This document shows positions 9,415 through 17,319 of a stretch of 64,000 nt of DNA, one piece after another. The stretch lies in assembly GCF_900169365.1 (NCBI RefSeq), contig NZ_FXZH01000004.1:1-64000 (forward strand), read 5' to 3'. The notes beneath the pieces are model-generated. The model made no database searches and was not told the DNA's origin. It saw nothing but the letters and a program-made list of their open reading frames with translations. Position numbers and translations under genes: made by a program. Each line of letters begins with the position of its first letter. Position 1 is the first letter of the stretch. The stretch comes from Brevibacterium sp. 239c (GTDB lineage Bacteria; Actinomycetota; Actinomycetes; Actinomycetales; Brevibacteriaceae).

Positions 9415-10863
9415 ATGTTCACGCATCCTGCGGATGACCCGGACCATCCCGCTTATAGGGGACCTGGTTCGTGGGCCCGACTTCCGGGCATCACCACCGA
9501 CATCGATCGGTGGTGCCAGACTCTGCGTGACCTCGAACCAGCACCTGATGCCTGGGAGGCCCAGACACGCATCCTGGCTCTCGAGGAGCTCATCTCCGCC
9601 GCCTCGGCTGCTCAAGCACGTGAGGCTGTAGCCTTCCACTCACACCGCCAGCGAGAAGACGCCGCCAATGACGTGCCCACTCGCGAACAGGGCAAGTACG
9701 CCGGCAATGAGATTGCGTTGGCCAAACGGGTCTCCCCCTCGGCCGGCCGCAAGTTCCTCTCCACCTCCAAGACTGTGGTCAACGACCTGCCCCGCACCTT
9801 CGCGGCTCTGGCCGAAGGTTCCATCTCCGAGGCAAAGGCTCGCATCATCGCCGATGAGACGGCATGGCTGACTTCCGACGAACGGCTCTTCGTCGACGAA
9901 GAACTCAAAGGTCGGGCCGCGAAGGCCGGCAGCCGCCGCTTACGCACCGAGGTTCGTTCGCTGGCGGCCAATGTGTCCTCGGACAATGCGCATGAGAGGA
10001 CCGAGGCAGCGAGCGCGGATCGACATGTGTCCTTGAGCGTACTCGGCAATGGGATGGCGAAGCTCAGTGCCACTCTGCCCCTGCAGCAGGCCGTCGCTGC
10101 GCATGAGAGTCTGGACGCCGCCGCTACCGATTGCAAGGTCGCCGGCCTGGACTTCGACCGCACCCGCAACCAATTGATGGCCGACATATTCGTCGAACGG
10201 CTCACGGGGCAAGAGGCTGCCAGCGATGTGCCCACCGAGGTGCATATCGTGATGGAGGCCGAGAGCCTGTTCTCGGACGGGCAGGTTCCTGCATGGATTC
10301 CGAGCTATGGTCCGTTGCCCACGAAGACGGCACGGAACTTCCTGGCGGCGAATCAGGCCCGCTCATTCATCCGCCGCATGTTCACGTCTCCGGATACCGG
10401 ACAACTGGTCGGCATGGACTCGCGCAGGCGAACGTTCGGCGGTCTGCTGCGACGCATGGTGGTCTTCCGCGATGACGTGTGCCGGACCCCGTGGTGTGAT
10501 GCTCCGATCAGGCACGCCGATCACGCGACTCCTGTTGCCGAGGGAGGCGAGACTCAGTGGTCCAACGCCTCCGGACTGTGCGCGGGCTGCAACTACGCCA
10601 AGGAGCACCCCGGTTGGAAACACGAAGCGACTGCCGACGACCTCACCGTCTCCACCCCCACCGGGGAAGAATACGAAACCGCCACTCCACCATTCGTCAC
10701 GAAGTTCAGTCACCCACCGCCGAAGAAGAACCCGACTCCTAGCCAGCCGAATGGTTCCGGCAGTTCGCCCACGGCGGATACGCAAGACGAGATCGTCGAC
10801 TTCTCCACACTGAGCTCAGCAGAGAAACTCTTCGAGGAGCTGATCCTGAGGGACACCGGCTGA
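9415..10863 (+). CDS. HNH endonuclease with DUF222 domain (13E12 repeat family)
   Basis: 482 residues. The N-terminal two-thirds is a helical DUF222 domain. The HNH nuclease domain is at about 350-405 and includes CRTPWCDAPIRHADHATPVA and GLCAGCNYAKEHPGWKHE, with paired CxxC zinc ligands and the catalytic histidine in ADHATP. A proline- and serine-rich tail follows. These proteins are abundant and often multicopy in actinobacteria, and most have no known role. Because of their copy number they are thought to be mobile or domesticated elements, but no inverted repeats, target duplications or partner genes flank this copy. It sits alone between menF and menD, which are normally close together, so it may be an insertion. 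Confidence 0.88.
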   Translation: MFTHPADDPDHPAYRGPGSWARLPGITTDIDRWCQTLRDLEPAPDAWEAQTRILALEELISAASAAQAREAVAFHSHRQREDAANDVPTREQGKYAGNEIALAKRVSPSAGRKFLSTSKTVVNDLPRTFAALAEGSISEAKARIIADETAWLTSDERLFVDEELKGRAAKAGSRRLRTEVRSLAANVSSDNAHERTEAASADRHVSLSVLGNGMAKLSATLPLQQAVAAHESLDAAATDCKVAGLDFDRTRNQLMADIFVERLTGQEAASDVPTEVHIVMEAESLFSDGQVPAWIPSYGPLPTKTARNFLAANQARSFIRRMFTSPDTGQLVGMDSRRRTFGGLLRRMVVFRDDVCRTPWCDAPIRHADHATPVAEGGETQWSNASGLCAGCNYAKEHPGWKHEATADDLTVSTPTGEEYETATPPFVTKFSHPPPKKNPTPSQPNGSGSSPTADTQDEIVDFSTLSSAEKLFEELILRDTG

Positions 10864-10872
10864 TTCGCAGTC

Positions 10873-10971
10873 GCGGCGACAGTGCCGCCAGCTCTCGCCG
10901 TTGCTTTGCCCGGACTCGCCTAGTCTTTACCCTCTGTCTCTCGATCCTCTGCGGCACAGGCTGTACAGCCT
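10873..10971. terminator. Convergent 3' region of the HNH gene and menD: two weak hairpins
   Basis: The gap between the convergent HNH gene and menD holds GCGGC (10873-10877) pairing with GCCGC (10884-10888) across a six-base loop, and the perfect palindrome AGGCTGTACAGCCT (10958-10971) near the menD stop. Neither is followed by a U-tract, so terminator function is tentative. Confidence 0.3.
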
Positions 10972-10976
10972 TCTGA

Positions 10977-12785
10977 TCAGGTGAGGTTCACTTCGATGAT
11001 CCGACGGCCGAGCGTCGCCTGTTCCGAGTTTCGTTCTTCTGTGACGCTGTCGACAATGTCCACAGACTTCTCAAATTCTGCGATGAAGTCGTCGAGCTGG
11101 CTGGACTCCGCGGTTATTTGCTGGGACTCGTCGTGTGGTCCCACTCTCGAGTACTCCCACCCATAGGCTGTCGCGAGATCTCTGAAGTCCCGGCCGTGTG
11201 GAACGGTGAAGTATCTCTCGAGATACGGCGCTACATGGTTCTGCGAGTGTTCGAGTCCGGAGAAGATCGCACCGCCATCATCGTTGAAGACGACGATGAG
11301 CACGTTGCCGGCCTCTTCGGCGCTCGGCACGAGCAGGCCGCCCACATCATGCAGCATTGCAACGTCACCGATGACCAGCACAACCTGCTCGTCGAGGGCG
11401 AGAGAGAGCCCCGTGGCCGTCGAGATCAGACCGTCGATGCCGGCCAGCCCGCGTGACGCGTGGATTCGTGCGCGAACATCGGTGGTTTCACTGAGATAGC
11501 GGATCGTATTTGAGCTCGCTGCGAAGAGATTGATCGCGAGGCCAGCCAGATGTTCCGTGATCGCACGTGCGGTTAACGGCGTCGACTCGGCTTCACGCTC
11601 CCGCCGAGATGCGGCGACAATCGTCTCGCCGGCACTACGCCACTCGTCGCGCCAAGCTGTGTCGATGCTTGCACCTGCGTCCTCTGGCGTTTCAGGCGAC
11701 TTTGACGCTGCCAACGACTCAGGGGTCGAAAGCGAATCGAGCCGCAAGAACGATACCGAGAGCGTCACCGCATCGACATCATCGGGCAACCGCTGAACCA
11801 GCACATCTGGGTTGGCAAGCAGTGCGGCAACAGGCCTAGTCAGAGTCGGCTTCCCATGTACGATCACCGTACGGATCGCCGTGCGCAGATCCTCACGTTC
11901 ACTGAGTACGCGCGCATGAGCTGGAACGGCAGCGCGCGAGTCTCGCAGCGTGGAAGTGAGGGGACTTGAGGGCTCAGCCAGGACTGGGAGTGCATAGGTC
12001 TCGACCAGCGACTCCAGCGCCCGAGCCGAGTGACCGCCTGCATCTCCGGCGACGACGACCGTGCCCGGAAGGATGCGGACTGAGACGCTTCGCGCCGACT
12101 CTGGTGCATTCGACGATAACGGATCCGAGTGGGCAGGATTCGACGTCCCCCGGGACCCACTCGTTCCGAGTGTCTGCGCTGCTGCCTTCCACTCGCTGAG
12201 TTCCGTCACCGTCGGCACCAGCGGCACATCGAATTGCACATTGAACTGGACGGGGCCGGAATCACCACTGGTCTCGCCGAGCGAGTGCGCGACCGCCTCG
12301 GCGAGCAAAGGGCCAGCATCGGCGCTGCCAGCAGGCACATCGACCCGGGCACGCACATCGCTGAGTACCTGCGACTGATCATCGATCGTCTGATTTGCAC
12401 CGGTTGCCCTCAGCCGAGCGGGTCGATCTGCCGTGATCGCAACCAGCGGAAGATGTCCATAGGAAGCTTCGAGCACCGCGGGATGCAGGTTGGCCACAGC
12501 CGAACCTGAGGTCGTCACCAAGGCAACGGCACCAGATCCAGCATCATCCTGCCTACTGCGCAGACCCCGTGCCAGACCCAAGGCCAGGAATCCGGCATCA
12601 CGCTCATCGATGCGTACATGCGTACGGATCACCCCCGCCTCGGCGAGGGGGGCGAGCGCATAGATCAACGGTGCGGATCGGGATCCGGGCGCGATGACGA
12701 CCTCGGTGACTCCGGACGAAGCCAACTCACGGGCAATCTGCTGCGCCACTGCGCTCGAATTCAACATCACCTGATATTCAACCAC
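10977..12785 (-). CDS. menD: SEPHCHC synthase (MenD)
   Basis: 602 residues, thiamine-diphosphate enzyme. The N-terminal domain has TEVVIAPGSRSAPLIYALAP and HVRIDERDAGFLALGLARG, whose glutamate activates ThDP; TTSGSAVANLHPAVLEA follows. The C-terminal ThDP and Mg2+ site is VIGDVAMLHDVGGLLVP through NDDGGAIF. MenD adds succinic semialdehyde from 2-oxoglutarate to isochorismate. The start is set at GTG 12785, where AGGTGGG lies a few bases upstream; ATG 12767 (MLNSS) is a plausible leaderless alternative with GAATAT six bases before it. It is divergent from the esterase gene with only about 40 bases between starts, so their promoters must overlap. Confidence 0.93.
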   Translation of the reverse strand: MVEYQVMLNSSAVAQQIARELASSGVTEVVIAPGSRSAPLIYALAPLAEAGVIRTHVRIDERDAGFLALGLARGLRSRQDDAGSGAVALVTTSGSAVANLHPAVLEASYGHLPLVAITADRPARLRATGANQTIDDQSQVLSDVRARVDVPAGSADAGPLLAEAVAHSLGETSGDSGPVQFNVQFDVPLVPTVTELSEWKAAAQTLGTSGSRGTSNPAHSDPLSSNAPESARSVSVRILPGTVVVAGDAGGHSARALESLVETYALPVLAEPSSPLTSTLRDSRAAVPAHARVLSEREDLRTAIRTVIVHGKPTLTRPVAALLANPDVLVQRLPDDVDAVTLSVSFLRLDSLSTPESLAASKSPETPEDAGASIDTAWRDEWRSAGETIVAASRREREAESTPLTARAITEHLAGLAINLFAASSNTIRYLSETTDVRARIHASRGLAGIDGLISTATGLSLALDEQVVLVIGDVAMLHDVGGLLVPSAEEAGNVLIVVFNDDGGAIFSGLEHSQNHVAPYLERYFTVPHGRDFRDLATAYGWEYSRVGPHDESQQITAESSQLDDFIAEFEKSVDIVDSVTEERNSEQATLGRRIIEVNLT

Positions 12786-12814
12786 TAACCCACCTGCGGT
12801 TCACATTGGCTCCC

Positions 12815-12820
12815 TACGGT
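12815..12820 (+). promoter_or_regulatory. Leaderless-type -10 element of the esterase gene
   Basis: TACGGT followed by six bases and the ATG at 12827. It lies inside the 41-bp spacer shared with menD. Confidence 0.4.
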
Positions 12821-12826
12821 TGACCC

Positions 12827-14437
12827 ATGCGTCGATCGATTCTCTTCGCGGTTGGGGCGCGCGCAATCCGTTCGCTGACCGCCGCCCGCTCCCACAGAGG
12901 ACGCTTCCCAACCCACGACCAGAACAGCTCGTTCCTCGGCCCCGAACCACGCGGCAAGGATGCCAAGAAGTGGCACATCCGAGACAAACGCAAACTCTCG
13001 AACCGACTGCGCGAATTCTTCATCTACTCCCCCGCGCTCGGCCGCACCGTCGGTGTACGGGTACTGCTGCCGGGCATTCCGCAGGAGGTCAGCCCGGTCA
13101 TCCACCTCTATCACGGTGGCGGTGACGACTTCCGATCTTGGACAGACTTCGGGTCCGCCGAGGAACTCACACTCGACTCCCCCTACCTGATCGTCATGCC
13201 GGATGCCGGAGCCGGCACCTACTCGCGGGTGGCAGTCGGCAGCGAGGTCCACGACTGGCCGACCTTCCACACCAAGGAGATCCCGGAATTCCTGCGCAAG
13301 AACTTCTCTGTGGATTTCGCGCCGGAGAACCAACTCCTCGCCGGACTGTCTATGGGTGGGTACGGGGCGATGAAGTACGCCGCCTGGCACCCGGACCGCT
13401 ACAGCTGGGCAGCCGCGTTCTCGTCCCCACTCGACCCTTTGTCTGCGATCCCTGCCTTCGACATCATCGCCATGCGAGAAGGTGCAAAGTCGATGACGCT
13501 GTTCGGCGATCCCGTCACCGACCGCAGCGAATGGATCGCGAACTCCCCCTACGGGCTGGCGGAGAACCTGCACGGCCTGAACGTGTGGCTCAGCGCCGGC
13601 TCCGGCAGTCTCGAAGAGTCAAAGGACCGCGACCTCCTCGAGTCGATGGTCAACCAGCAGGGCGAGCGCTTCTCCGCACGATTGAATGTGCTGGGCATCC
13701 GTCACTCCTGGTTTCCCCGCACCACCGGCCTGCACAATTGGACCAGCTGGGAACGGGAGCTGGGCGCGTGGCTGAAGACTCTGCACCGTCAACGCGACTA
13801 CGCCAGTTCCGATCACTGCAGCCTCGAGCGCCGGGGTGAGCATCGAGGTGGTTCCCGTGTTGCGGACGGTGGCGAGTTCTCGTATCTGACAGGCCACGCC
13901 CTTTTCGATATCTACGGATGGAGGGTCGAAATCTCACGGCGAAGGCCTCAGATCGTATGCTTCGGCTGCGTCAGTGCGACCGGCTTCTCCCTTACCGGAA
14001 TCGGAAGCTTCCGAGTGCGCACACCGGACCTGTATGAACCCGGTCGCCGATACGACATTTCCGTCGTCGGGCCAACAGGAGCGAATGACTATCCGCAGCG
14101 CGCCGACAACAAGGGGCGTCTGACGTTCACAGGACGGCTGGCTGCGGCCATGCACGATCCGATCATCCCGGGCAAGCGCACCCAGCACTTCACTGCTGTG
14201 GGACAGTCCGAGGTCACGACCGTGCACATCGCCTCGGCCTCGGGTGGCTCTTCCGCACCCCTACAGGCCGAGCGTGCAGCAGATCCAGTTGCCCCGCCTG
14301 GCGAAGCGACAGACTCCCCGCCTGGCGAAGCGACAGATGTTTCGGATTCGGCACATGTCGATGGTGAATCTCAGACGGCGAGTGTTTATGGTTATAACGG
14401 TCGCAGCAATGCGACCGGCTTTCGCCCACCTGATTGA
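12827..14437 (+). CDS. Esterase-D/antigen-85-type alpha/beta hydrolase
   Basis: 536 residues. The hydrolase core spans about residues 60-320: HLYHGGGDDFRSW (oxyanion region), nucleophile elbow GLSMGGYGAMK with serine at 175, and a candidate histidine in GLHNWTSWERELGAWL near 305. A second, beta-rich segment (about 350-470, from FSYLTGHALFDIYGW) matches the accessory domain seen after such esterases in other actinobacteria. The tail has an 8-residue duplication around PPGEATD. Substrate unknown; acyl ester hydrolysis or acyl transfer is expected. There is no classical signal peptide at the chosen start. Codon third positions drop sharply around residues 330-350, where another frame looks more coding-like. 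It should not be taken as MenH despite sitting beside menD. Confidence 0.75.
   Translation: MRRSILFAVGARAIRSLTAARSHRGRFPTHDQNSSFLGPEPRGKDAKKWHIRDKRKLSNRLREFFIYSPALGRTVGVRVLLPGIPQEVSPVIHLYHGGGDDFRSWTDFGSAEELTLDSPYLIVMPDAGAGTYSRVAVGSEVHDWPTFHTKEIPEFLRKNFSVDFAPENQLLAGLSMGGYGAMKYAAWHPDRYSWAAAFSSPLDPLSAIPAFDIIAMREGAKSMTLFGDPVTDRSEWIANSPYGLAENLHGLNVWLSAGSGSLEESKDRDLLESMVNQQGERFSARLNVLGIRHSWFPRTTGLHNWTSWERELGAWLKTLHRQRDYASSDHCSLERRGEHRGGSRVADGGEFSYLTGHALFDIYGWRVEISRRRPQIVCFGCVSATGFSLTGIGSFRVRTPDLYEPGRRYDISVVGPTGANDYPQRADNKGRLTFTGRLAAAMHDPIIPGKRTQHFTAVGQSEVTTVHIASASGGSSAPLQAERAADPVAPPGEATDSPPGEATDVSDSAHVDGESQTASVYGYNGRSNATGFRPPD
14292..14337. repeat. 24-bp tandem duplication in the esterase 3' end
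   Basis: Two units with a 24-bp period (14292-14315 and 14316-14337) share a 22-bp identical core and duplicate the eight-residue PPGEATD segment close to the C-terminus. The frame is kept. Confidence 0.8.
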
Positions 14438-14460
14438 ACGTTGACTTCGAGAGGTCACCC

Positions 14461-15183
14461 ATGAAACGCGTACTCCCAGCCATCGCTCTCATCGCCGGAT
14501 TGGCCCTGACCGGCTGTTCGGGAACGGACTCCAAAGACTCCAAAAACGATCAGGCAGAGGACTCAGGCAGTGCTGCCCAGCCCGCGACAGAAGAGACACC
14601 AGAGGCAGTGCAGCTTGACGAGGATCAGCTCAAACAGATCATCGAATCCACAGATGTCGATGGCCAGTCATACAAACCCGTCGACCTCGGCGCAGCCTCC
14701 GGCAGCGAAGCAATCAAGGCCCTCGAAAAAGCGGAATACGAACCTGCTGAATGCAAGGACCTCGCGCTGTCGGCTCTCAACGCCAGCGAGGCAGGCAACG
14801 GCACCACGCTCGCGGGAACCTCTGCGGACAACACCATGAGCGTCTCACTGATGAGCCTGGCCGATGAGAAGGCTGCCGGCTCACAACTGCAGAACTCGAC
14901 CAGGGTCGCCGAGAAGTGCAGCGACGTGACTGTCAAGACCCAAGGCATCGATATGAAAATGAACTACGAGACCTTCGATGCCGTTGTCGATGGTGCCGAC
15001 GAGACCGTCGGAGTCCGTGCCAAGATCTCTTCCGGCGGTCAGACGGTCCTCGACACCGACACCGTCACCAGCCGCGTCGGCAACAACCTCGTCACCGCCG
15101 CCAATATCGCCGATGCAGGGGATGCAGACTCGGTCACCAAGACCGCAAAGACATTCGTCGAAGCCGTCAAGAACGCGGGCTGA
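14461..15183 (+). CDS. Putative secreted lipoprotein of unknown function
   Basis: 240 residues. The signal peptide MKRVLPAIALIAGLALTGCS carries lipobox LTGC, and an acidic Ser/Asp/Lys linker follows. The mature domain (about 60-240) is an unremarkable alpha/beta protein with pairs of cysteines (AECKDLALSAL and EKCSDVTVK) that could form a disulfide, resembling actinobacterial lipoproteins with a sensor-like PknH/LppH fold; that resemblance is weak. The start is ATG 14461 with GAGAGG seven bases upstream. It lies 23 bases after the esterase stop, so the two are probably co-transcribed and both act at the cell surface. The stop codon is the first base triplet of a tandem repeat. Confidence 0.7.
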   Translation: MKRVLPAIALIAGLALTGCSGTDSKDSKNDQAEDSGSAAQPATEETPEAVQLDEDQLKQIIESTDVDGQSYKPVDLGAASGSEAIKALEKAEYEPAECKDLALSALNASEAGNGTTLAGTSADNTMSVSLMSLADEKAAGSQLQNSTRVAEKCSDVTVKTQGIDMKMNYETFDAVVDGADETVGVRAKISSGGQTVLDTDTVTSRVGNNLVTAANIADAGDADSVTKTAKTFVEAVKNAG

Positions 15184-15242
15184 CCAACCTCACGACAATG
15201 AGCTGACCAACCTCACGACAATGAGCTGACCAACCTCACGAC
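15181..15242. repeat. 23-bp tandem repeat spanning convergent stop codons
   Basis: Three copies of a 23-bp unit (15181-15203, 15204-15226, and 16 bases from 15227). The unit starts TGACCAACCTCACGAC. The first copy begins with the TGA of the lipoprotein gene, and the third supplies the complementary TCA that is the stop of the convergent menC. Copies are identical where they overlap, suggesting recent duplication. Confidence 0.88.
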
Positions 15243-16345
15243 CCCGAACTGAGCAGCGACGCTCGCAGAGCGCTCCAGGTCTCCTGCAGTCGCGTCGACC
15301 ACCAGTCGAATCGTCCCGGATCCACCGCCAGCCTCTCCAAACGCTGTGGGTCCGGGACGATTCGCGTCACTGGGATCTGACCGTCGACCGGGTTCAGGCT
15401 CAGCTCAGGGCCTACAACGTCCTGAGCAAGCAGCCGCCCTGTGCCCAGACCGCAGGCAGGGTGTTCGCCCAGGAGCTCACGGCTCCGGGGTGTGCGCGGC
15501 AACGTTGCCGCCAGCTGAGCACCGGCAGCCAACCCGACGGATGATTCCAATGCCGATGACACCACAGCGGGCAGGCCACAGGCTTCGAGGACGGCGCGCG
15601 CGGCAGCGATCCCACCCAAGGGCTGGACTTTGACGATGACAACCTCGGCGGCTCCCAGCTCTGCCACGCGCAACGGATCATCGGCCTTGCGGATCGACTC
15701 ATCCGCGGCCAGGACCACGGGAAGTCCCTGGTCAGCGAGTTGTTCGCGCAACTTCGCCATCTCCTCGACAGCCGTGACGGGCTGTTCGAAGTACTGCAGG
15801 TCGAAGGCCGCGAACTCGGCACAGGCGACGAGCGCCTCGGTCAGCGTATAGCCGGCATTGGCATCGAGGCGCAGAGTCGTCGTGGGGAACAGCCGCCGGA
15901 ATTCGCGCAGTCGCTCGAGGTCAGCGGGCAGGGAGTCGATTCCGTATTCGGCCACCTTCGCCTTGACCGTGCCGACGGGTCCGTAGTGCGCCATGATCGG
16001 CTCAACCTCGGAGGTCGCGCACGCAGGCAGGGTCGCATTGACGGCAACGGATTGGGCAGCTCCGGACTGGGCAGCAGATCCCGAGGGCCCAGCCTTGGTC
16101 GCTCCTGGCCGTGCGACTCCGGGCAGCAGTCCCGCGAACTCGAGTGCGGCCCCCAGCCAACGAGAGGATTCGACTGCCTCGTATTCGGTGAACGGGGAGA
16201 ACTCCGCCCACCCATCAGGTCCTTCGAAGAGCATGACCTCGCGCTCGGTGATACCGCGAAATCGGGTCACCATGGGGAGGGAGAGAACGTGGAAATTCGG
16301 CACGATCTCAGTGATCGACTCGGGAACCTGCTGCATATCAGCCAT
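15236..16345 (-). CDS. menC: o-Succinylbenzoate synthase
   Basis: 369 residues, enolase superfamily. The catalytic set is visible in order: the lysine of VGTVKAKVAEYG, metal-binding aspartate in LRLDANAGYTL, glutamate in LQYFEQPV, aspartate in LAADESIR and lysine in VIVKVQPLGGI. It dehydrates SHCHC to o-succinylbenzoate. An alanine/glycine/serine-rich insert at about residues 78-105 is unusual. It is divergent from menB across 44 bases that contain mirrored -10 elements. The ATG at 16345 is six bases from its own TAGGGT and has no Shine-Dalgarno sequence. Confidence 0.9.
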   Translation of the reverse strand: MADMQQVPESITEIVPNFHVLSLPMVTRFRGITEREVMLFEGPDGWAEFSPFTEYEAVESSRWLGAALEFAGLLPGVARPGATKAGPSGSAAQSGAAQSVAVNATLPACATSEVEPIMAHYGPVGTVKAKVAEYGIDSLPADLERLREFRRLFPTTTLRLDANAGYTLTEALVACAEFAAFDLQYFEQPVTAVEEMAKLREQLADQGLPVVLAADESIRKADDPLRVAELGAAEVVIVKVQPLGGIAAARAVLEACGLPAVVSSALESSVGLAAGAQLAATLPRTPRSRELLGEHPACGLGTGRLLAQDVVGPELSLNPVDGQIPVTRIVPDPQRLERLAVDPGRFDWWSTRLQETWSALRASLLSSGS

Positions 16346-16350
16346 GGAGC

Positions 16351-16383
16351 AACCCTATCTGTCAGGCGACAGACGATAGGGTT
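16351..16383. promoter_or_regulatory. Interlocked divergent leaderless promoters of menC and menB
   Basis: A perfect 9-bp inverted repeat, AACCCTATC (16351-16359) and GATAGGGTT (16375-16383), holds a TAGGGT -10 element for each direction. The minus-strand copy is six bases from the menC ATG and the plus-strand copy (16377-16382) seven bases from the menB ATG. The -10 elements are 19 bases apart, so each occupies the other's -35 region. The centre, CTGTCAGGCGACAG, is itself an inverted repeat. Confidence 0.6.
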
Positions 16384-16389
16384 AGGGTC

Positions 16390-17307
16390 ATGACGGTTTC
16401 TGAAATCTTTGACCCCTCTCAGTGGCGTGAAGTCTCCGGATTCGACTTCACCGACATCACCTACCACCGCGCGGTCAAACCCGACGGCACCGACCTGGGT
16501 TGTGTGCGCATTGCCTTCGACCGTCCCGATATCCGCAACGCCTTCCGCCCCCACACCGTCGACGAGCTCTTCCGGGCCCTCGACCACGCCCGCCAGACCT
16601 CGGACGTCGGCGCGGTCCTGCTCACGGGCAATGGCCCCAGCTCACGCGACGGCGGTTGGGCATTCTGCTCCGGCGGCGACCAGCGCATCCGCGGCCGTTC
16701 GGGCTACCAGTACGCCTCCGGGGAGACCCGCGAGTCCGTGGACCCAGCCCGCGCCGGTCGCCTCCACATCCTCGAGGTCCAACGGCTCATCCGCACCATG
16801 CCCAAGATCGTCATCGCCGTCGTCCCTGGCTGGGCTGCCGGCGGCGGTCACAGCCTCCACGTCGTCTGCGACATGACCATCGCATCCCGCCAGCATGCGA
16901 AGTTCAAACAGACCGACGCCGATGTCGGCTCCTATGATGCCGGCTACGGGTCTGCCTACCTGGCGAAGATGGTCGGACAGAAGAAGGCCCGCGAGATCTT
17001 CTTCCTCGGTCGCACCTACTCGGCCCAGGACATGGCAGACATGGGCGCCGTCAACGAGGTCGTAGACCACGAGGACCTGGAGACCGCGGCGCTGACCATG
17101 GCCAAGGAGATCCTCGGCAAGTCCCCCAACGCCCAGAGGATGCTGAAGTTCGCGTTCAACCTCCTCGATGACGGCCTCATGGGTCAGCAGGTCTTCGCAG
17201 GTGAGGCCACCCGTCTGGGGTATATGACCGACGAAGCCGTCGAAGGCCGTGACTCCTTCCTGGAGAAGCGCGATCCCGACTGGTCCCCCTACCCCTGGTA
17301 CTACTGA
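16390..17307 (+). CDS. menB: 1,4-Dihydroxy-2-naphthoyl-CoA synthase
   Basis: 305 residues, crotonase fold. Diagnostic MenB segments are GWAFCSGGDQRIRGRSGYQY (about 91-110), VVPGWAAGGGHSLHVVCDM (oxyanion hole), KQTDADVGSYDAGYGSAYLA, and the C-terminal DSFLEKRDPDWSPYPWYY, where the final tyrosine-rich end closes the active site. The enzyme cyclises o-succinylbenzoyl-CoA. menE follows after 12 bases, so menB-menE form an operon. The length is typical of actinobacterial MenB. Confidence 0.95.
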   Translation: MTVSEIFDPSQWREVSGFDFTDITYHRAVKPDGTDLGCVRIAFDRPDIRNAFRPHTVDELFRALDHARQTSDVGAVLLTGNGPSSRDGGWAFCSGGDQRIRGRSGYQYASGETRESVDPARAGRLHILEVQRLIRTMPKIVIAVVPGWAAGGGHSLHVVCDMTIASRQHAKFKQTDADVGSYDAGYGSAYLAKMVGQKKAREIFFLGRTYSAQDMADMGAVNEVVDHEDLETAALTMAKEILGKSPNAQRMLKFAFNLLDDGLMGQQVFAGEATRLGYMTDEAVEGRDSFLEKRDPDWSPYPWYY

Positions 17308-17319
17308 GCACTCCCCTTG

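Noticed and set aside
8013-9422. A 469-codon open frame on the minus strand opposite menF
   Set aside because: The plus-strand gene has all catalytic motifs; the antisense frame is rich in glycine, arginine and aspartate, typical of GC-rich shadows.
12827-14437. The esterase next to menD as a MenH enzyme
   Set aside because: It belongs to the antigen-85/esterase-D group with an extra beta domain and is far longer than MenH; adjacency alone is not enough.
15181-15242. The 23-bp repeats as a CRISPR array
   Set aside because: The copies are directly adjacent with no unique spacers and there are no cas genes.
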